6,540 bases of DNA from DASQDT01 sp036380435 (GCA_036380435.1 DASVES010000333.1:1-6540); one strand, 5' to 3'; shown: positions 1-5,802, numbered from the stretch's first letter. Notes: generated from the sequence alone by a model not told the origin. Numbers and translations are program-made.

Positions 1-219
1 ATGGGCGGCGCGGGGTTGCTGGCGACGAAGCTCGACGCGCCCGTCGTGCCCGTCTATATCCGTGGGCTTTACGAGTTGAAGCAGAGCGGACGGCGCGGCT
101 ACGCGCTGCCGGGCAGCGTCACCATCGTCTTCGGCGAGCCGGTGAAGTTCGGCGCGCAGGACGACCCGGCGGAGGTCACGCGCGAGATCGAGCGTCGCGT
201 CGCGTCGCTCGCGAGGTAG
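1..219 (+). CDS. 1-acyl-sn-glycerol-3-phosphate acyltransferase (PlsC family), 3' end only
   Basis: This is the last 72 residues of a lysophospholipid/glycerolipid acyltransferase, which transfers an acyl chain to lysophosphatidate at the inner membrane. The visible part holds the family's C-terminal signature: GGAGLLATKLDAPVVPVYIRG (residues 2-22) matches the usual block of a glycine-rich turn, an alpha helix and 'PVVPV.I.G'. GSVTIVFGEPVKF (about 38-50) matches the usual 'v.v.fGePi.f' strand. The ATG at base 1 aligns to the middle of the domain, so it is an internal methionine and the true start, with the HX4D catalytic motif, lies upstream of the window. It ends with TAG. The next gene starts 18 nt later, so the two may be co-transcribed. 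The exact acyl acceptor cannot be told from the C-terminus. Confidence 0.82.
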   Translation: MGGAGLLATKLDAPVVPVYIRGLYELKQSGRRGYALPGSVTIVFGEPVKFGAQDDPAEVTREIERRVASLAR

Positions 220-237
220 GCCGCTGTCGCTAACCAC

Positions 238-795
238 ATGGCCACGATCTTTTCACACGCCGTCGCCGCCACCGCGCTCGGAAAAGTTTACGAGGGCGAG
301 CCATCTCCGCCACGCTTCTGGTGGCTCGCCGCCGCTTGCTCGATCATCCCGGACTTCGACACGTTCGGACTCATCTTCGGCATAGGCTACGGCGACATGC
401 TCGGCCATCGCGGCTTCACGCACTCCCTGCTGTTCGCGTTGCTCGCCGGCCTCGCGGTCGCGTCCGTGTTCTTCCGAGACGTGCCGCGACTCTCGGAGCA
501 TTGGTGGCGACTGGTGTTGTTTTTCTTCGTCGCCACGGCCTCGCACGGCGTGCTCGATGCGCTGACAAACGGCGGCCTCGGCGTGGCCTTCTTCTCGCCC
601 TTCGACACGCGGCGCTACTTCTTCCCGTGGCGGCCCGTCGAGGTCTCGCCCATCGGGCTGGGCTTCTTCGGGCCGCAGGGCTTCAGCGTCATCCGCAACG
701 AGATCGTCTGGATTTGGATGCCGGCGTCACTGCTCGTTGTAGCGGCGTGGGTTTGGCGGCGGGCGTTTGGAGCTTGGTGGCGCGGTAGGGGGTGA
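238..795 (+). CDS. YdjM/DUF457-family inner-membrane putative metal-dependent hydrolase
   Basis: A 185-residue integral membrane protein of the YdjM (DUF457, 'LexA-binding, inner membrane-associated putative hydrolase') family. Seen: an N-terminal FSHAVAA with His7; SIIPDFD with Asp39 and Asp41; LGHRGFTHS with His57 and His62; and ASHGVLDALTNGG with His103 and Asp107. This His/Asp pattern is the conserved set from which a metal-dependent hydrolase role was proposed for the family. Hydrophobic segments lie around 27-37, 64-79, 91-106 and 155-173, with an Arg/Trp-rich tail. FSPFDTRRYFFPWRPV (about 119-134) is also typical of the family. The substrate is unknown; the family is often linked to membrane lipid or SOS functions, but nothing here decides that. 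The ATG at 238 gives the expected N-terminus, although no strong Shine-Dalgarno site precedes it. It follows the acyltransferase by 18 nt, and the next gene is 248 nt away. Confidence 0.85.
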   Translation: MATIFSHAVAATALGKVYEGEPSPPRFWWLAAACSIIPDFDTFGLIFGIGYGDMLGHRGFTHSLLFALLAGLAVASVFFRDVPRLSEHWWRLVLFFFVATASHGVLDALTNGGLGVAFFSPFDTRRYFFPWRPVEVSPIGLGFFGPQGFSVIRNEIVWIWMPASLLVVAAWVWRRAFGAWWRGRG

Positions 796-838
796 AGTTT
801 GTTTGGCTCTGACTTGAGAGTGCAGGAAGTCGGACTCA

Positions 839-881
839 CCGCAGAGGCGCAGAGGGCGCGGAGGGGGCGCCGCAGGGTTGA
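839..881 (+). repeat. Dispersed GC-rich repeat, degenerate tandem GCAGAGGC-type units
   Basis: Between the ydjM-like gene and pyrD lies a run of degenerate 8-9-bp units: GCAGAGGC, GCAGAGGGC, GCGGAGGGG. It ends in GCGCCGCAGGGTTGA (867-881). That 15-mer recurs exactly, on the opposite strand, at 5647-5661, and CGCGGAGG recurs there as well (RC of 5683-5690). The sequence has no reading frame of note. The type (CGCAGAGG..GCAGAGG) resembles short interspersed repeats scattered in many bacterial genomes. The remainder of the 796-1043 gap holds the hairpin and promoter listed separately, and I see nothing else in it. Confidence 0.6.
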
Positions 882-906
882 CGCTTACGCTCAGCGTTGA
901 TGCGTC
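880..906. repeat. Interrupted inverted repeat upstream of pyrD
   Basis: GACGC (880-884) and ACGCT (887-891) pair with AGCGT (893-897) and GCGTC (902-906). This gives two 5-bp stems separated by an asymmetric internal loop (TT against TGAT) with a one-base centre. It directly follows the GC-rich repeat and lies about 55 nt before the pyrD promoter candidate. It could be part of that repeat or a weak transcription stop for the upstream genes. There is no T-tract, so I do not call it an intrinsic terminator. Confidence 0.35.
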
Positions 907-960
907 GCACTCAACTTTGACATGGCGTGACCATTGCACACACCTTCTCCCGTCTAGTTT

Positions 961-990
961 TTGACACGATTTCGGCGGCTCTGTTACGCT
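961..990 (+). promoter_or_regulatory. Likely sigma-70-type promoter of pyrD
   Basis: A perfect -35 hexamer TTGACA (961-966) is followed after 18 nt by TACGCT (985-990). The latter matches TAnnnT and is preceded by TG at 982-983 in the extended -10 position. Transcription would start near 997, leaving a leader of about 47 nt before the ATG at 1044. The placement supports that ATG over the longer GTG-started frame, whose start at 927 would lie upstream of the promoter. The call rests on consensus matching only. Confidence 0.45.
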
Positions 991-1043
991 CGTCGCCTTC
1001 GGCTCATCTCGTAACTGAAAAATCAGTCGCGTCCGCCCTGTCC

Positions 1044-2156
1044 ATGCTCTACCGCTCACTGCTGCGCCCGCTGCTGTTCCGTCTGCCGCCCGAGACGGCG
1101 CATGAATGGGCCGTGCACGCGCTCGCCGTCGCGCTCCGCCCCGCGCCCCTGCGCCGGCTCGCCGCGCGGCGTCTCGCGCTCCGCCCCTTCGGCGAACTCC
1201 GACGCTTCGGTCTCTCGTTCCCGAACCCCGTCGGCCTCGCCGCCGGCTTCGACAAAAACGGGCGCGTGCTCGGAGAGATGGCCGCGCTCGGCTTCGGCTT
1301 CGTCGAGGCCGGCACCGTGACGCACCTGCCGCAGCCCGGCAATCCGCGCCCGCGTCTCTTTCGCCTGCCGCTCGACCGCGCCCTCGTCAACCGACAGGGC
1401 TTCAACAACGAGGGCGCCGCCGCGCTCGCCGCACGCATCGACGGGGCGCGACCCGACTGCGTCCTCGGCGTCAACATCGGCAAGAGCCGCGCCGTCGAGA
1501 TCGACGACGCCGTCGCCGACTACCTCGCGAGCTTCCGCATCGTCTGGGCGCACGCCGACTACGTCGCCGTCAACGTCAGCTCGCCGAACACGCCGCACCT
1601 GCGCGAGCTTCAGCGCGCCGACCGCCTCTGCGCGCTCCTCGGCGCGCTTCAAGAGAGCAACCGCGAGTTGTCTGAGAAGAACTCGCGCCGGCCCGTCCCC
1701 GTGCTCCTGAAGCTTGCGCCCGACCTCGAAACGGGCGAGCTGGAGTTGATCGTGGACGTGGCCCTTCGCGCGGGCGTCGCGGGGCTGATCGCCACGAACA
1801 CGACGACTGCGCGCGCGGGTCTCCAAACGCCGGCCGGAGTGGTCAGTGCAGCCGGCGACGGCGGGTTGAGCGGGGCCCCTCTGCGCGAACGCTCGACGCG
1901 CGTCGTCGCCCAACTCCACAGTCTCTCCCGCGGACGCCTGACGATTATCGGCGTGGGCGGCATCTTCGACGCCGCGGACGCGTGGGAAAAGATTTGCGCC
2001 GGGGCCTCTCTGGTACAGCTCTACACGGGTCTGGTCTACCGAGGCGTCCGTATAGCGCACGACATCAACGAGGGACTGGCCGCGCTCGTCGCGCGCCACG
2101 GCCTGTCCACGCTCGACGATGCCGTGGGCTGTCGCGCCGCGGAGCTGGCCGTCTGA
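1044..2156 (+). CDS. pyrD: Dihydroorotate dehydrogenase (quinone), class 2
   Basis: A 370-residue flavoenzyme that oxidises dihydroorotate to orotate and passes electrons to the quinone pool at the membrane; it is the fourth step of de novo UMP synthesis. Seen: an N-terminal LYRSLLRPLLFRLPPETAHEW, the amphipathic membrane-association region that marks class 2; NPVGLAAGFDKNG (61-73) with the FMN-contacting Lys71; GNPRPRLFRLP and VNRQGFNNEG (99-124); GVNIGKSRA (142-150); VNVSSPNTPHLR (177-188), where class-2 enzymes carry the catalytic serine; LLKLAPD (221-227); ATNTT (250-254); GGLSGAPLR (273-281); GVGGI and LVQLYTGLVYRG (303-334), the FMN phosphate region. All motifs are intact and the length is normal. 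The reading frame is open back to a GTG at 927, but the extra 39 residues are unlike the family and include the promoter, so I start at ATG 1044. pyrF follows after 123 nt. Confidence 0.95.
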   Translation: MLYRSLLRPLLFRLPPETAHEWAVHALAVALRPAPLRRLAARRLALRPFGELRRFGLSFPNPVGLAAGFDKNGRVLGEMAALGFGFVEAGTVTHLPQPGNPRPRLFRLPLDRALVNRQGFNNEGAAALAARIDGARPDCVLGVNIGKSRAVEIDDAVADYLASFRIVWAHADYVAVNVSSPNTPHLRELQRADRLCALLGALQESNRELSEKNSRRPVPVLLKLAPDLETGELELIVDVALRAGVAGLIATNTTTARAGLQTPAGVVSAAGDGGLSGAPLRERSTRVVAQLHSLSRGRLTIIGVGGIFDAADAWEKICAGASLVQLYTGLVYRGVRIAHDINEGLAALVARHGLSTLDDAVGCRAAELAV

Positions 2157-2167
2157 CGCGCGCGGCC

Positions 2168-2196
2168 GGCGGTCGGCATGTCCGCCCGCCCGTTTT
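2168..2196 (+). terminator. Weak candidate terminator after pyrD
   Basis: GGCGG (2168-2172) can pair with CCGCC (2182-2186) around a 9-nt loop, and TTTT follows at 2193-2196 after a short GC spacer. The stem is short and the T-run is only four bases, and those bases also form part of the promoter candidate at 2194. It may simply be GC-rich spacer between pyrD and pyrF. Confidence 0.2.
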
Positions 2197-2223
2197 ACAT
2201 TCGGCCCGCGCGGAAGGTATCGT
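2194..2223 (+). promoter_or_regulatory. Candidate promoter for pyrF
   Basis: TTTACA (2194-2199, five of six -35 bases) is followed after 18 nt by TATCGT (2218-2223, four of six -10 bases). It lies about 57 nt before the pyrF start in the 123-nt gap after pyrD. If it works, pyrF has its own start as well as possible read-through from pyrD. No known pyrimidine attenuator structure was recognised in this leader. Confidence 0.33.
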
Positions 2224-2265
2224 GTCTGCTCGAAGCGTAATGTTCGTACATCCATCCCGACAGGC

Positions 2266-2270
2266 AGGGG
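2266..2270 (+). promoter_or_regulatory. Ribosome binding site that fixes the TTG start of pyrF
   Basis: AGGGG lies 9 nt before the TTG at 2280. The pyrF frame has no ATG or GTG near its conserved N-terminus, so this site supports the unusual TTG start. Confidence 0.45.
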
Positions 2271-2279
2271 CATAAAGGT

Positions 2280-3023
2280 TTGAGCGACGGCAGAGGCGCG
2301 AAAGACAAGCTGATCGTGGCGCTCGACGTGGAGACGGCCGCCGAGGCGCGCGAGGTCTTCGCGGCCCTGCGCGACAGCGCCGAGATGTTCAAGATCGGGC
2401 CGCACCTCTTTACATCGGCCGGCCCTGAAATCGTGCGGGAGATCGTCGCGGCGGGCGGGCGCGTCTTTCTCGATTTGAAGTTCCACGACATCCCGGCGGT
2501 CGTCGCCGCGGCCGGGCGCGAGGCGGCGCGACTGGGCGTTTCCCTCTTCACGGTACACGCCGCGGGCGGCGCGGAGATGCTCGGGCGCGTCGCCGAATCG
2601 GTGGCCGACACGGCCGGGCGGGAAGGTTCAGAACGGCCGCGCGTCCTCGGCGTCACGGTGCTGACGAGCGCGGACGACGCGACACTCGCCGAGACGGGCG
2701 TCGGCTGCGGCGTCGGAGAACAGGTCGCGCGCCTCGCCGCACTTGCCGACGCGTCCGGCCTCGACGGCTGTATCGCCTCGCCGCACGAGATCGCTCTCGT
2801 CCGCCGCACGGTCACACGTCCGGGCTTTCTCGTCGTCACGCCGGGCGTGCGCCCGCGCACAGCGGCCCACGACGACCAGCGGCGCGTGATGACGCCCGAG
2901 CAGGCCGTCCTCGCCGGCGCCGACTACGTCGTCGTCGGCCGCGCAATTCTGAAAGCGCCCGACCGCGCTCGCGCCGCGCGGGAGATCGTCGAAGAGATGG
3001 AGGCAGTAAGCAGTGAGCAGTAA
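2280..3023 (+). CDS. pyrF: Orotidine 5'-phosphate decarboxylase
   Basis: A 247-residue cytosolic TIM-barrel enzyme that decarboxylates OMP to UMP, the last step of de novo pyrimidine synthesis. Seen: LIVALDV with Asp16; FKIG with Lys38; the catalytic DLKFHDIP (65-72), which has the D-x-K-x-x-D array; FTVHAAGG (90-97); GVTVLTS (124-130); SPHE (167-170); VVTPGVRP (185-192); and the phosphate-binding GADYVVVGRAI (213-223) with Arg221. The length is typical of the family. The start is a TTG with a Shine-Dalgarno match 9 nt upstream. The C-terminus is odd: the last residues, AVSSEQ, and the TAA stop are encoded by the left arm of the heptad repeat at 3005-3032. The natural end of the protein has therefore been replaced or extended by repeat DNA. 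It belongs functionally with pyrD just upstream, and the 123-nt spacing allows either co-transcription or a separate promoter. Confidence 0.95.
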   Translation: MSDGRGAKDKLIVALDVETAAEAREVFAALRDSAEMFKIGPHLFTSAGPEIVREIVAAGGRVFLDLKFHDIPAVVAAAGREAARLGVSLFTVHAAGGAEMLGRVAESVADTAGREGSERPRVLGVTVLTSADDATLAETGVGCGVGEQVARLAALADASGLDGCIASPHEIALVRRTVTRPGFLVVTPGVRPRTAAHDDQRRVMTPEQAVLAGADYVVVGRAILKAPDRARAAREIVEEMEAVSSEQ

Positions 3024-3115
3024 GCAGTGAGCAGCAGACAGTTACTTGATTGTTGTCGCGCAGCTCACATTTCAACTCAACTTTACTGCTCACTGCTCAC
3101 TGCTTACCGCTTACT
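3005..3115. repeat. Heptad-repeat inverted repeat between pyrF and the alpha/beta hydrolase gene
   Basis: The left arm (3005-3032) is four tandem 7-mers, AGTAAGC and AGTGAGC alternating. The right arm (3088-3115) is four 7-mers in reverse complement: two GCTCACT, then GCTTACC and GCTTACT. The arms pair over 28 positions with three mismatches and enclose a loop of 55 nt (3033-3087). The left arm overlaps the 3' end of pyrF and contains its stop codon; the right arm ends 8 nt before the next ATG. Each unit contains TAA or TGA, and since 7 is not a multiple of 3, successive units close different frames (3007, 3014, 3021). No target-site duplication or coding sequence is visible. Transcribed, it would form a long hairpin, but without a T-tract. 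The class resembles REP/MITE-like small intergenic elements, though I cannot name a family. Confidence 0.8.
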
Positions 3116-3123
3116 GTTAACGC

Positions 3124-3861
3124 ATGATGCCGGAGTACTGGAAACAAGGTGGCGGCCGCCCGTTCGTTTACGTCTCGGGTCTGGATGGGACGGGAAAGCT
3201 CTTTTTCAGACAGGCCGACGACCTCGCGCGCGACCACACGGTCATTAGTTTTCCGCTGCGCGGCGAGGGACTGTACGGGATGCCGCAGTTGGTCGAAGAC
3301 CTCTCGGCCGTGGTGCGCGACGCGGGCTTTAGCCGCGCGACGTTCCTCGGCGAGTCGTTCGGCGGGCTGCTCGTGATGGCCGCGGCGCTCGCGCACCCGG
3401 AGATGTTCGAGCGGATGATTCTGGTCAACACGTTCCCCTACTTCGCGCAACGAGCGCGGATTCACATGGGCGTCGCTCTCTTCCGCGTCGTCCCCTACGC
3501 GCTCCTGAAGGCGCACCGCACGCGCGCCGCCAGACACGTGCTCTTCAGCTCGGACGTGAGCGAAGAAGACCGGAAAACTTTCCGCGAGCACACGCGCGTC
3601 GTGCCCCGCGAGGGCTACATCTCGCGCCTGCGCGCCATCCGCGACACCGACCTCCGGCCGCGCCTCGGCGAGATACAGGCGCCCGCGCTCGTCGTCGCCG
3701 GCACCGCCGACCGCTTGCTCGATAGCGTCGGCGCGGCAAAAATGCTGGCCGGTCGTCTCCCGAGGGCGCGCCTCAAGCTGCTGCCCGGCACGGGCCACAC
3801 GGCGCTGCTGTCGGAGCGCGTCCGCGTCCGCGACTGGCTGCGGGAGTTCGAGGACATTTGA
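3124..3861 (+). CDS. Alpha/beta-hydrolase fold protein
   Basis: A 245-residue alpha/beta hydrolase with no signal peptide, probably cytosolic. Seen: an oxyanion-region VYVSGLDGTG (15-24); the nucleophile elbow GESFGG with Ser78 (76-81); the acid in VVAGTADRLL with Asp196; and the base in PGTGHTALL with His225. The catalytic triad is complete. The stretch about 104-180 between the nucleophile and Asp is the cap region and is rich in Arg and aromatic residues. The sequence does not show which ester, lactone or other substrate is cleaved, so no specific function is given. The start is ATGATG (3124 or 3127). There is no Shine-Dalgarno site, because the preceding bases are the right arm of the heptad repeat, which ends 8 nt before the ATG. 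The stop is at 3859-3861, and the following gene begins after about 120 nt. Confidence 0.85.
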   Translation: MMPEYWKQGGGRPFVYVSGLDGTGKLFFRQADDLARDHTVISFPLRGEGLYGMPQLVEDLSAVVRDAGFSRATFLGESFGGLLVMAAALAHPEMFERMILVNTFPYFAQRARIHMGVALFRVVPYALLKAHRTRAARHVLFSSDVSEEDRKTFREHTRVVPREGYISRLRAIRDTDLRPRLGEIQAPALVVAGTADRLLDSVGAAKMLAGRLPRARLKLLPGTGHTALLSERVRVRDWLREFEDI

Positions 3862-3890
3862 CGAGTGCTTTCGGAACGCGGATGCGCCCG

Positions 3891-3934
3891 CCGGCGTGTA
3901 AGCTGCTCGCGCGTCGGGGTTAGCCGCACGCCGG
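3891..3934. repeat. Perfect 8-bp inverted repeat before the DUF3108-like gene
   Basis: CCGGCGTG (3891-3898) is matched by CACGCCGG (3927-3934) with a 28-nt loop. It lies in the 119-nt gap between the hydrolase stop and the next start. There is no T-tract. It could be a leader or terminator hairpin, or chance in such GC-rich DNA. No convincing promoter pair was found in this gap. Confidence 0.3.
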
Positions 3935-3967
3935 GGGCCGCGGGCCGTGGCGGAGAAGAGTGGAAAA

Positions 3968-3973
3968 GGGGAG
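3968..3973 (+). promoter_or_regulatory. Ribosome binding site that decides the start of the DUF3108-like gene
   Basis: GGGGAG ends 7 nt before a TTG at 3981. The competing starts are a GTG at 3960, with GGAG only 4 nt upstream (too close), and an ATG at 3996, 22 nt beyond this site. TTG at 3981 also gives a normal signal peptide with a basic N-region (NRR). Confidence 0.45.
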
Positions 3974-3980
3974 CCGACTT

Positions 3981-5621
3981 TTGAACCGTAGAACAATGCT
4001 GCTGCCGGCCGTCGCGCTGGCCCTCGTGTGCCTCTTGCACGCGGCCCCGTCGGCGTGCGCGCAGACGGTTGCGGGCCTTGACCCCGGCCCGTTCTCCCCC
4101 ACCCCGTACCGCGTCGGCGAGCGTCTCTCCTACAACGTCTCCTTCTCTAACTTCCCCACGGCCGCGCACGTCGAACTCTTCATCGCGGGCCGCGTCCAGC
4201 AATCGGGCCGCGACGGTCTGGAGCTGCGCGGCCACGTCGAGACCATCGGCATCGTCAGCGCCGCCCTCTACGCCGTCAACAACGACTACGTCTCTTTCAT
4301 CGACACGGCGACGGGCATCCCCTACCGCACCGGGCAGGTGATCCGCGAAGGCTCGCAGAGCGCTAACATGCTCGGCGCACTCAATCCCGCGTCTGGCCCA
4401 CCCGTGCTCTCCGACGCGCGGGCTTCCGCGCCCACGCCCGGCACGTTCGACCTCCTCTCCGCCGTCTACCGCCTGCGCGCGCTCCCGCTCGCGCAAGGGG
4501 CCATCTACCGGCTCACCGTGCAGAGCGCTTCCATCACACATGAGGTCGAGTTGAAGGTCACGGGGCGCGAGCTGCTGAAGACGACCGTCGGCTCGTCGAA
4601 CGCCATCGTCGCGCAGGTGCGCGTGCCCGGCAACCGCGCTCTCAACGACTACCGCATCCGCATCTACTTCAGCGACGACGAGCTGCACCTGCCACTGCTC
4701 GTCACGGCGCGCCACCCGGCCGGCGAGATTCGCGCCGAGCTGACCAGCGTCGAGATGGTCACGCCGCAGGCGACGACCGCGCAGCCCGCCCCGGAGACGG
4801 GCGCGCAGGTAAAGCCGCCGGCGGGCGTCGTCGTCCTCCCGCCGCAGACAGGCGGCGGAGTTGTCGCCCCCCCGACTCCGAGGCCGACCCCCACGCCGGT
4901 GCCGTCCACGGCCGAAGCGCCAGCCGCGTCTTCAAATCTGGGGCCGCCATCGGCGCCGCCCTTCGCCGTCGGCGAGCAGCTCAACTTCAACTTCTACGCC
5001 GGCCCAAACTCACAGCCCATCGGCACCGCCTCCTTCCACGTCCGCTCACGCGGCAAGTACTTCGGGCGCGAGGGGCTGCTCATCAACGGGCTGATGCAGA
5101 CGACCGGCGCGGGCCAGACGCTCTTCCCCGTCAACGATATCATCACCTCTTACGTGGACGCCCTCACGCTCCTCCCCTTCCGCACGGAGCTGCGCATTCA
5201 GGAGGGACCGCGCCGCGTCAACTGGGTGGTCTCGGCCGATCAGGAGCGCGGCAACGCGCTCTTCGACGACGGCACGCGCGTCGAGATTCAGGCCGGCACG
5301 CACGACCTCGTCTCGGTCATCTACGCCATGCGCTCCTTCGACCTCACGCCGGGCCGGCAGACGCGCGTCGCGCTCCTCGTCAACAAACGAGCGCGCGCGC
5401 TCTCCGTCGCCTCGCTACGGCAAGGGACAATCGAACTCGGCGGGCAGAGCATCCCGGCCGTCGAACTCCTGCTGACGACGGGCGAGCCGCGGGGAGACCG
5501 CTTCGCGCTGCGCCTCTGGGTCAGCACCGACCGCCGCCGCCTCCCCCTGCGTCTGACGGCGCAGACGCCCCTCGGCGTCGTTCGCGGCGATCTGGCTATC
5601 ATCCCCGTCTCGGTTCAGTGA
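3981..5621 (+). CDS. Exported protein with two tandem DUF3108-like domains
   Basis: About 546 residues from the preferred TTG start (553 from the GTG at 3960). The N-terminus is a signal peptide: NRR, a hydrophobic stretch LLPAVALALVCLLHAA, and a likely cleavage after ACA near residue 27. The mature protein therefore lies in the periplasm or cell envelope. Two related halves follow. Copy 1 is about residues 43-260 and copy 2 about 328-546, joined by a 65-70-residue Pro/Thr-rich linker (nt 4761-4961) that includes PPTPRPTPTPVPS. Shared landmarks in order are: YRVGERLSYNVSF / FAVGEQLNFNFYA; YAVNNDYVSFIDTATGIPYRT / FPVNDIITSYVDALTLLPFRT; GTFDLLSAVYRLR / GTHDLVSVIYAMR; and a C-terminal beta pattern RIYFSDDELHLPLLVTARHPAGEI / RLWVSTDRRRLPLRLTAQTPLGVV. 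This matches the DUF3108 family of uncharacterised secreted beta-rich proteins. Function is unknown. No lipobox was seen: the cysteine near the cleavage site is at ACAQ, not LxGC. Confidence 0.78.
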   Translation: MNRRTMLLPAVALALVCLLHAAPSACAQTVAGLDPGPFSPTPYRVGERLSYNVSFSNFPTAAHVELFIAGRVQQSGRDGLELRGHVETIGIVSAALYAVNNDYVSFIDTATGIPYRTGQVIREGSQSANMLGALNPASGPPVLSDARASAPTPGTFDLLSAVYRLRALPLAQGAIYRLTVQSASITHEVELKVTGRELLKTTVGSSNAIVAQVRVPGNRALNDYRIRIYFSDDELHLPLLVTARHPAGEIRAELTSVEMVTPQATTAQPAPETGAQVKPPAGVVVLPPQTGGGVVAPPTPRPTPTPVPSTAEAPAASSNLGPPSAPPFAVGEQLNFNFYAGPNSQPIGTASFHVRSRGKYFGREGLLINGLMQTTGAGQTLFPVNDIITSYVDALTLLPFRTELRIQEGPRRVNWVVSADQERGNALFDDGTRVEIQAGTHDLVSVIYAMRSFDLTPGRQTRVALLVNKRARALSVASLRQGTIELGGQSIPAVELLLTTGEPRGDRFALRLWVSTDRRRLPLRLTAQTPLGVVRGDLAIIPVSVQ

Positions 5622-5646
5622 CCCGCGCCCCGAGTCCATAGAACAA

Positions 5647-5717
5647 TCAACCCTGCGGCGCAAACTCTTGCGCCCTGCGGCGCCTCCGCGTTGAGTACAA
5701 CGCTCACTACACTCAAC
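5647..5717. repeat. GC-rich dispersed repeat with hairpin after the DUF3108-like gene
   Basis: CCCTGCGGCGC occurs twice, at 5651-5661 and 5673-5683, 22 nt apart. Between them GGCGCAA (5657-5663), a 4-nt loop ACTC and TTGCGCC (5668-5674) form a perfect 7-bp hairpin. A second inverted repeat follows: GTTGAGT (5690-5696) with ACTCAAC (5711-5717). The 15 bases 5647-5661 are the exact reverse complement of 867-881 before pyrD, so this is another copy of the same repeat in the other orientation. The hairpin could help end transcription of the DUF3108-like gene, but no T-run follows. Confidence 0.55.
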
Positions 5718-5766
5718 TCAAATATGAACTAAACAGCATAAACTCCCGGCAAAAATCCCCACCCTT

Positions 5767-5791
5767 GTTGAAATTGAATTTTATTTTCAAC
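5767..5791. promoter_or_regulatory. Fur-box-like palindrome upstream of feoA
   Basis: A 25-bp imperfect palindrome with 8-base ends GTTGAAAT and TTTTCAAC (7-bp arms exact). Its inner 19 bases, GAAATTGAATTTTATTTTC (5770-5788), match the classical Fur consensus GATAATGATAATCATTATC at 12 of 19 positions by direct comparison. They show three hexamer-like units (GAAATT, GAATTT and ATTTTC, the last inverted). The site is in an abruptly AT-rich stretch of an otherwise GC-rich window, upstream of a ferrous-iron uptake operon, and overlaps the promoter candidate. Fur repression of feo genes is well established in other bacteria; a role here, or binding by DtxR-like or another iron regulator instead, is inference. 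Confidence 0.5.
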
Positions 5792-5802
5792 TATGACATA
5801 CT
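5774..5802 (+). promoter_or_regulatory. Candidate promoter of the feoAB operon
   Basis: TTGAAT (5774-5779) is followed after 17 nt by CATACT (5797-5802), which is preceded by TG at 5794-5795 as in an extended -10 box. An alternative pair is TTGAAA (5768-5773) with TATGAC (5792-5797). In both, the Fur-like palindrome covers the -35 region and most of the spacer, a layout suited to repression. The leader to feoA would be about 40 nt. Confidence 0.42.

Noticed and set aside
917..946. Second promoter from TTGACA at 917-922
   Set aside because: No acceptable -10 hexamer at 16-18 nt spacing.
927..1043. GTG-started 39-residue N-terminal extension of PyrD
   Set aside because: The extension is unlike PyrD N-termini and contains the promoter candidate at 961-990; the ATG at 1044 gives the usual LYR..LRPLLF..PPE.AHE start.
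1106..1675. Plus-strand frame of 189 codons inside pyrD
   Set aside because: Extremely Arg-rich out-of-frame reading of pyrD; no family resemblance.
1056..2558. Long minus-strand open frame of 500 codons across pyrD and pyrF
   Set aside because: It lies antisense to two clear enzymes and its translation is low-complexity Arg/Ala/Gly/Asp-rich, as expected of a GC-rich shadow frame.
3005..3115. CRISPR array
   Set aside because: Units are 7 nt, contiguous and arranged as an inverted repeat, with no spacers and no cas genes.
3027..3248. Small plus-strand frame starting in the heptad repeat
   Set aside because: Its first part is a translation of the repeat and its second part is an out-of-frame reading of the hydrolase gene.
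3097..4715. Two long minus-strand frames (299 and 366 codons) opposite the hydrolase and DUF3108-like genes
   Set aside because: No recognisable domain, biased composition, and both overlap well-supported + strand genes in full.
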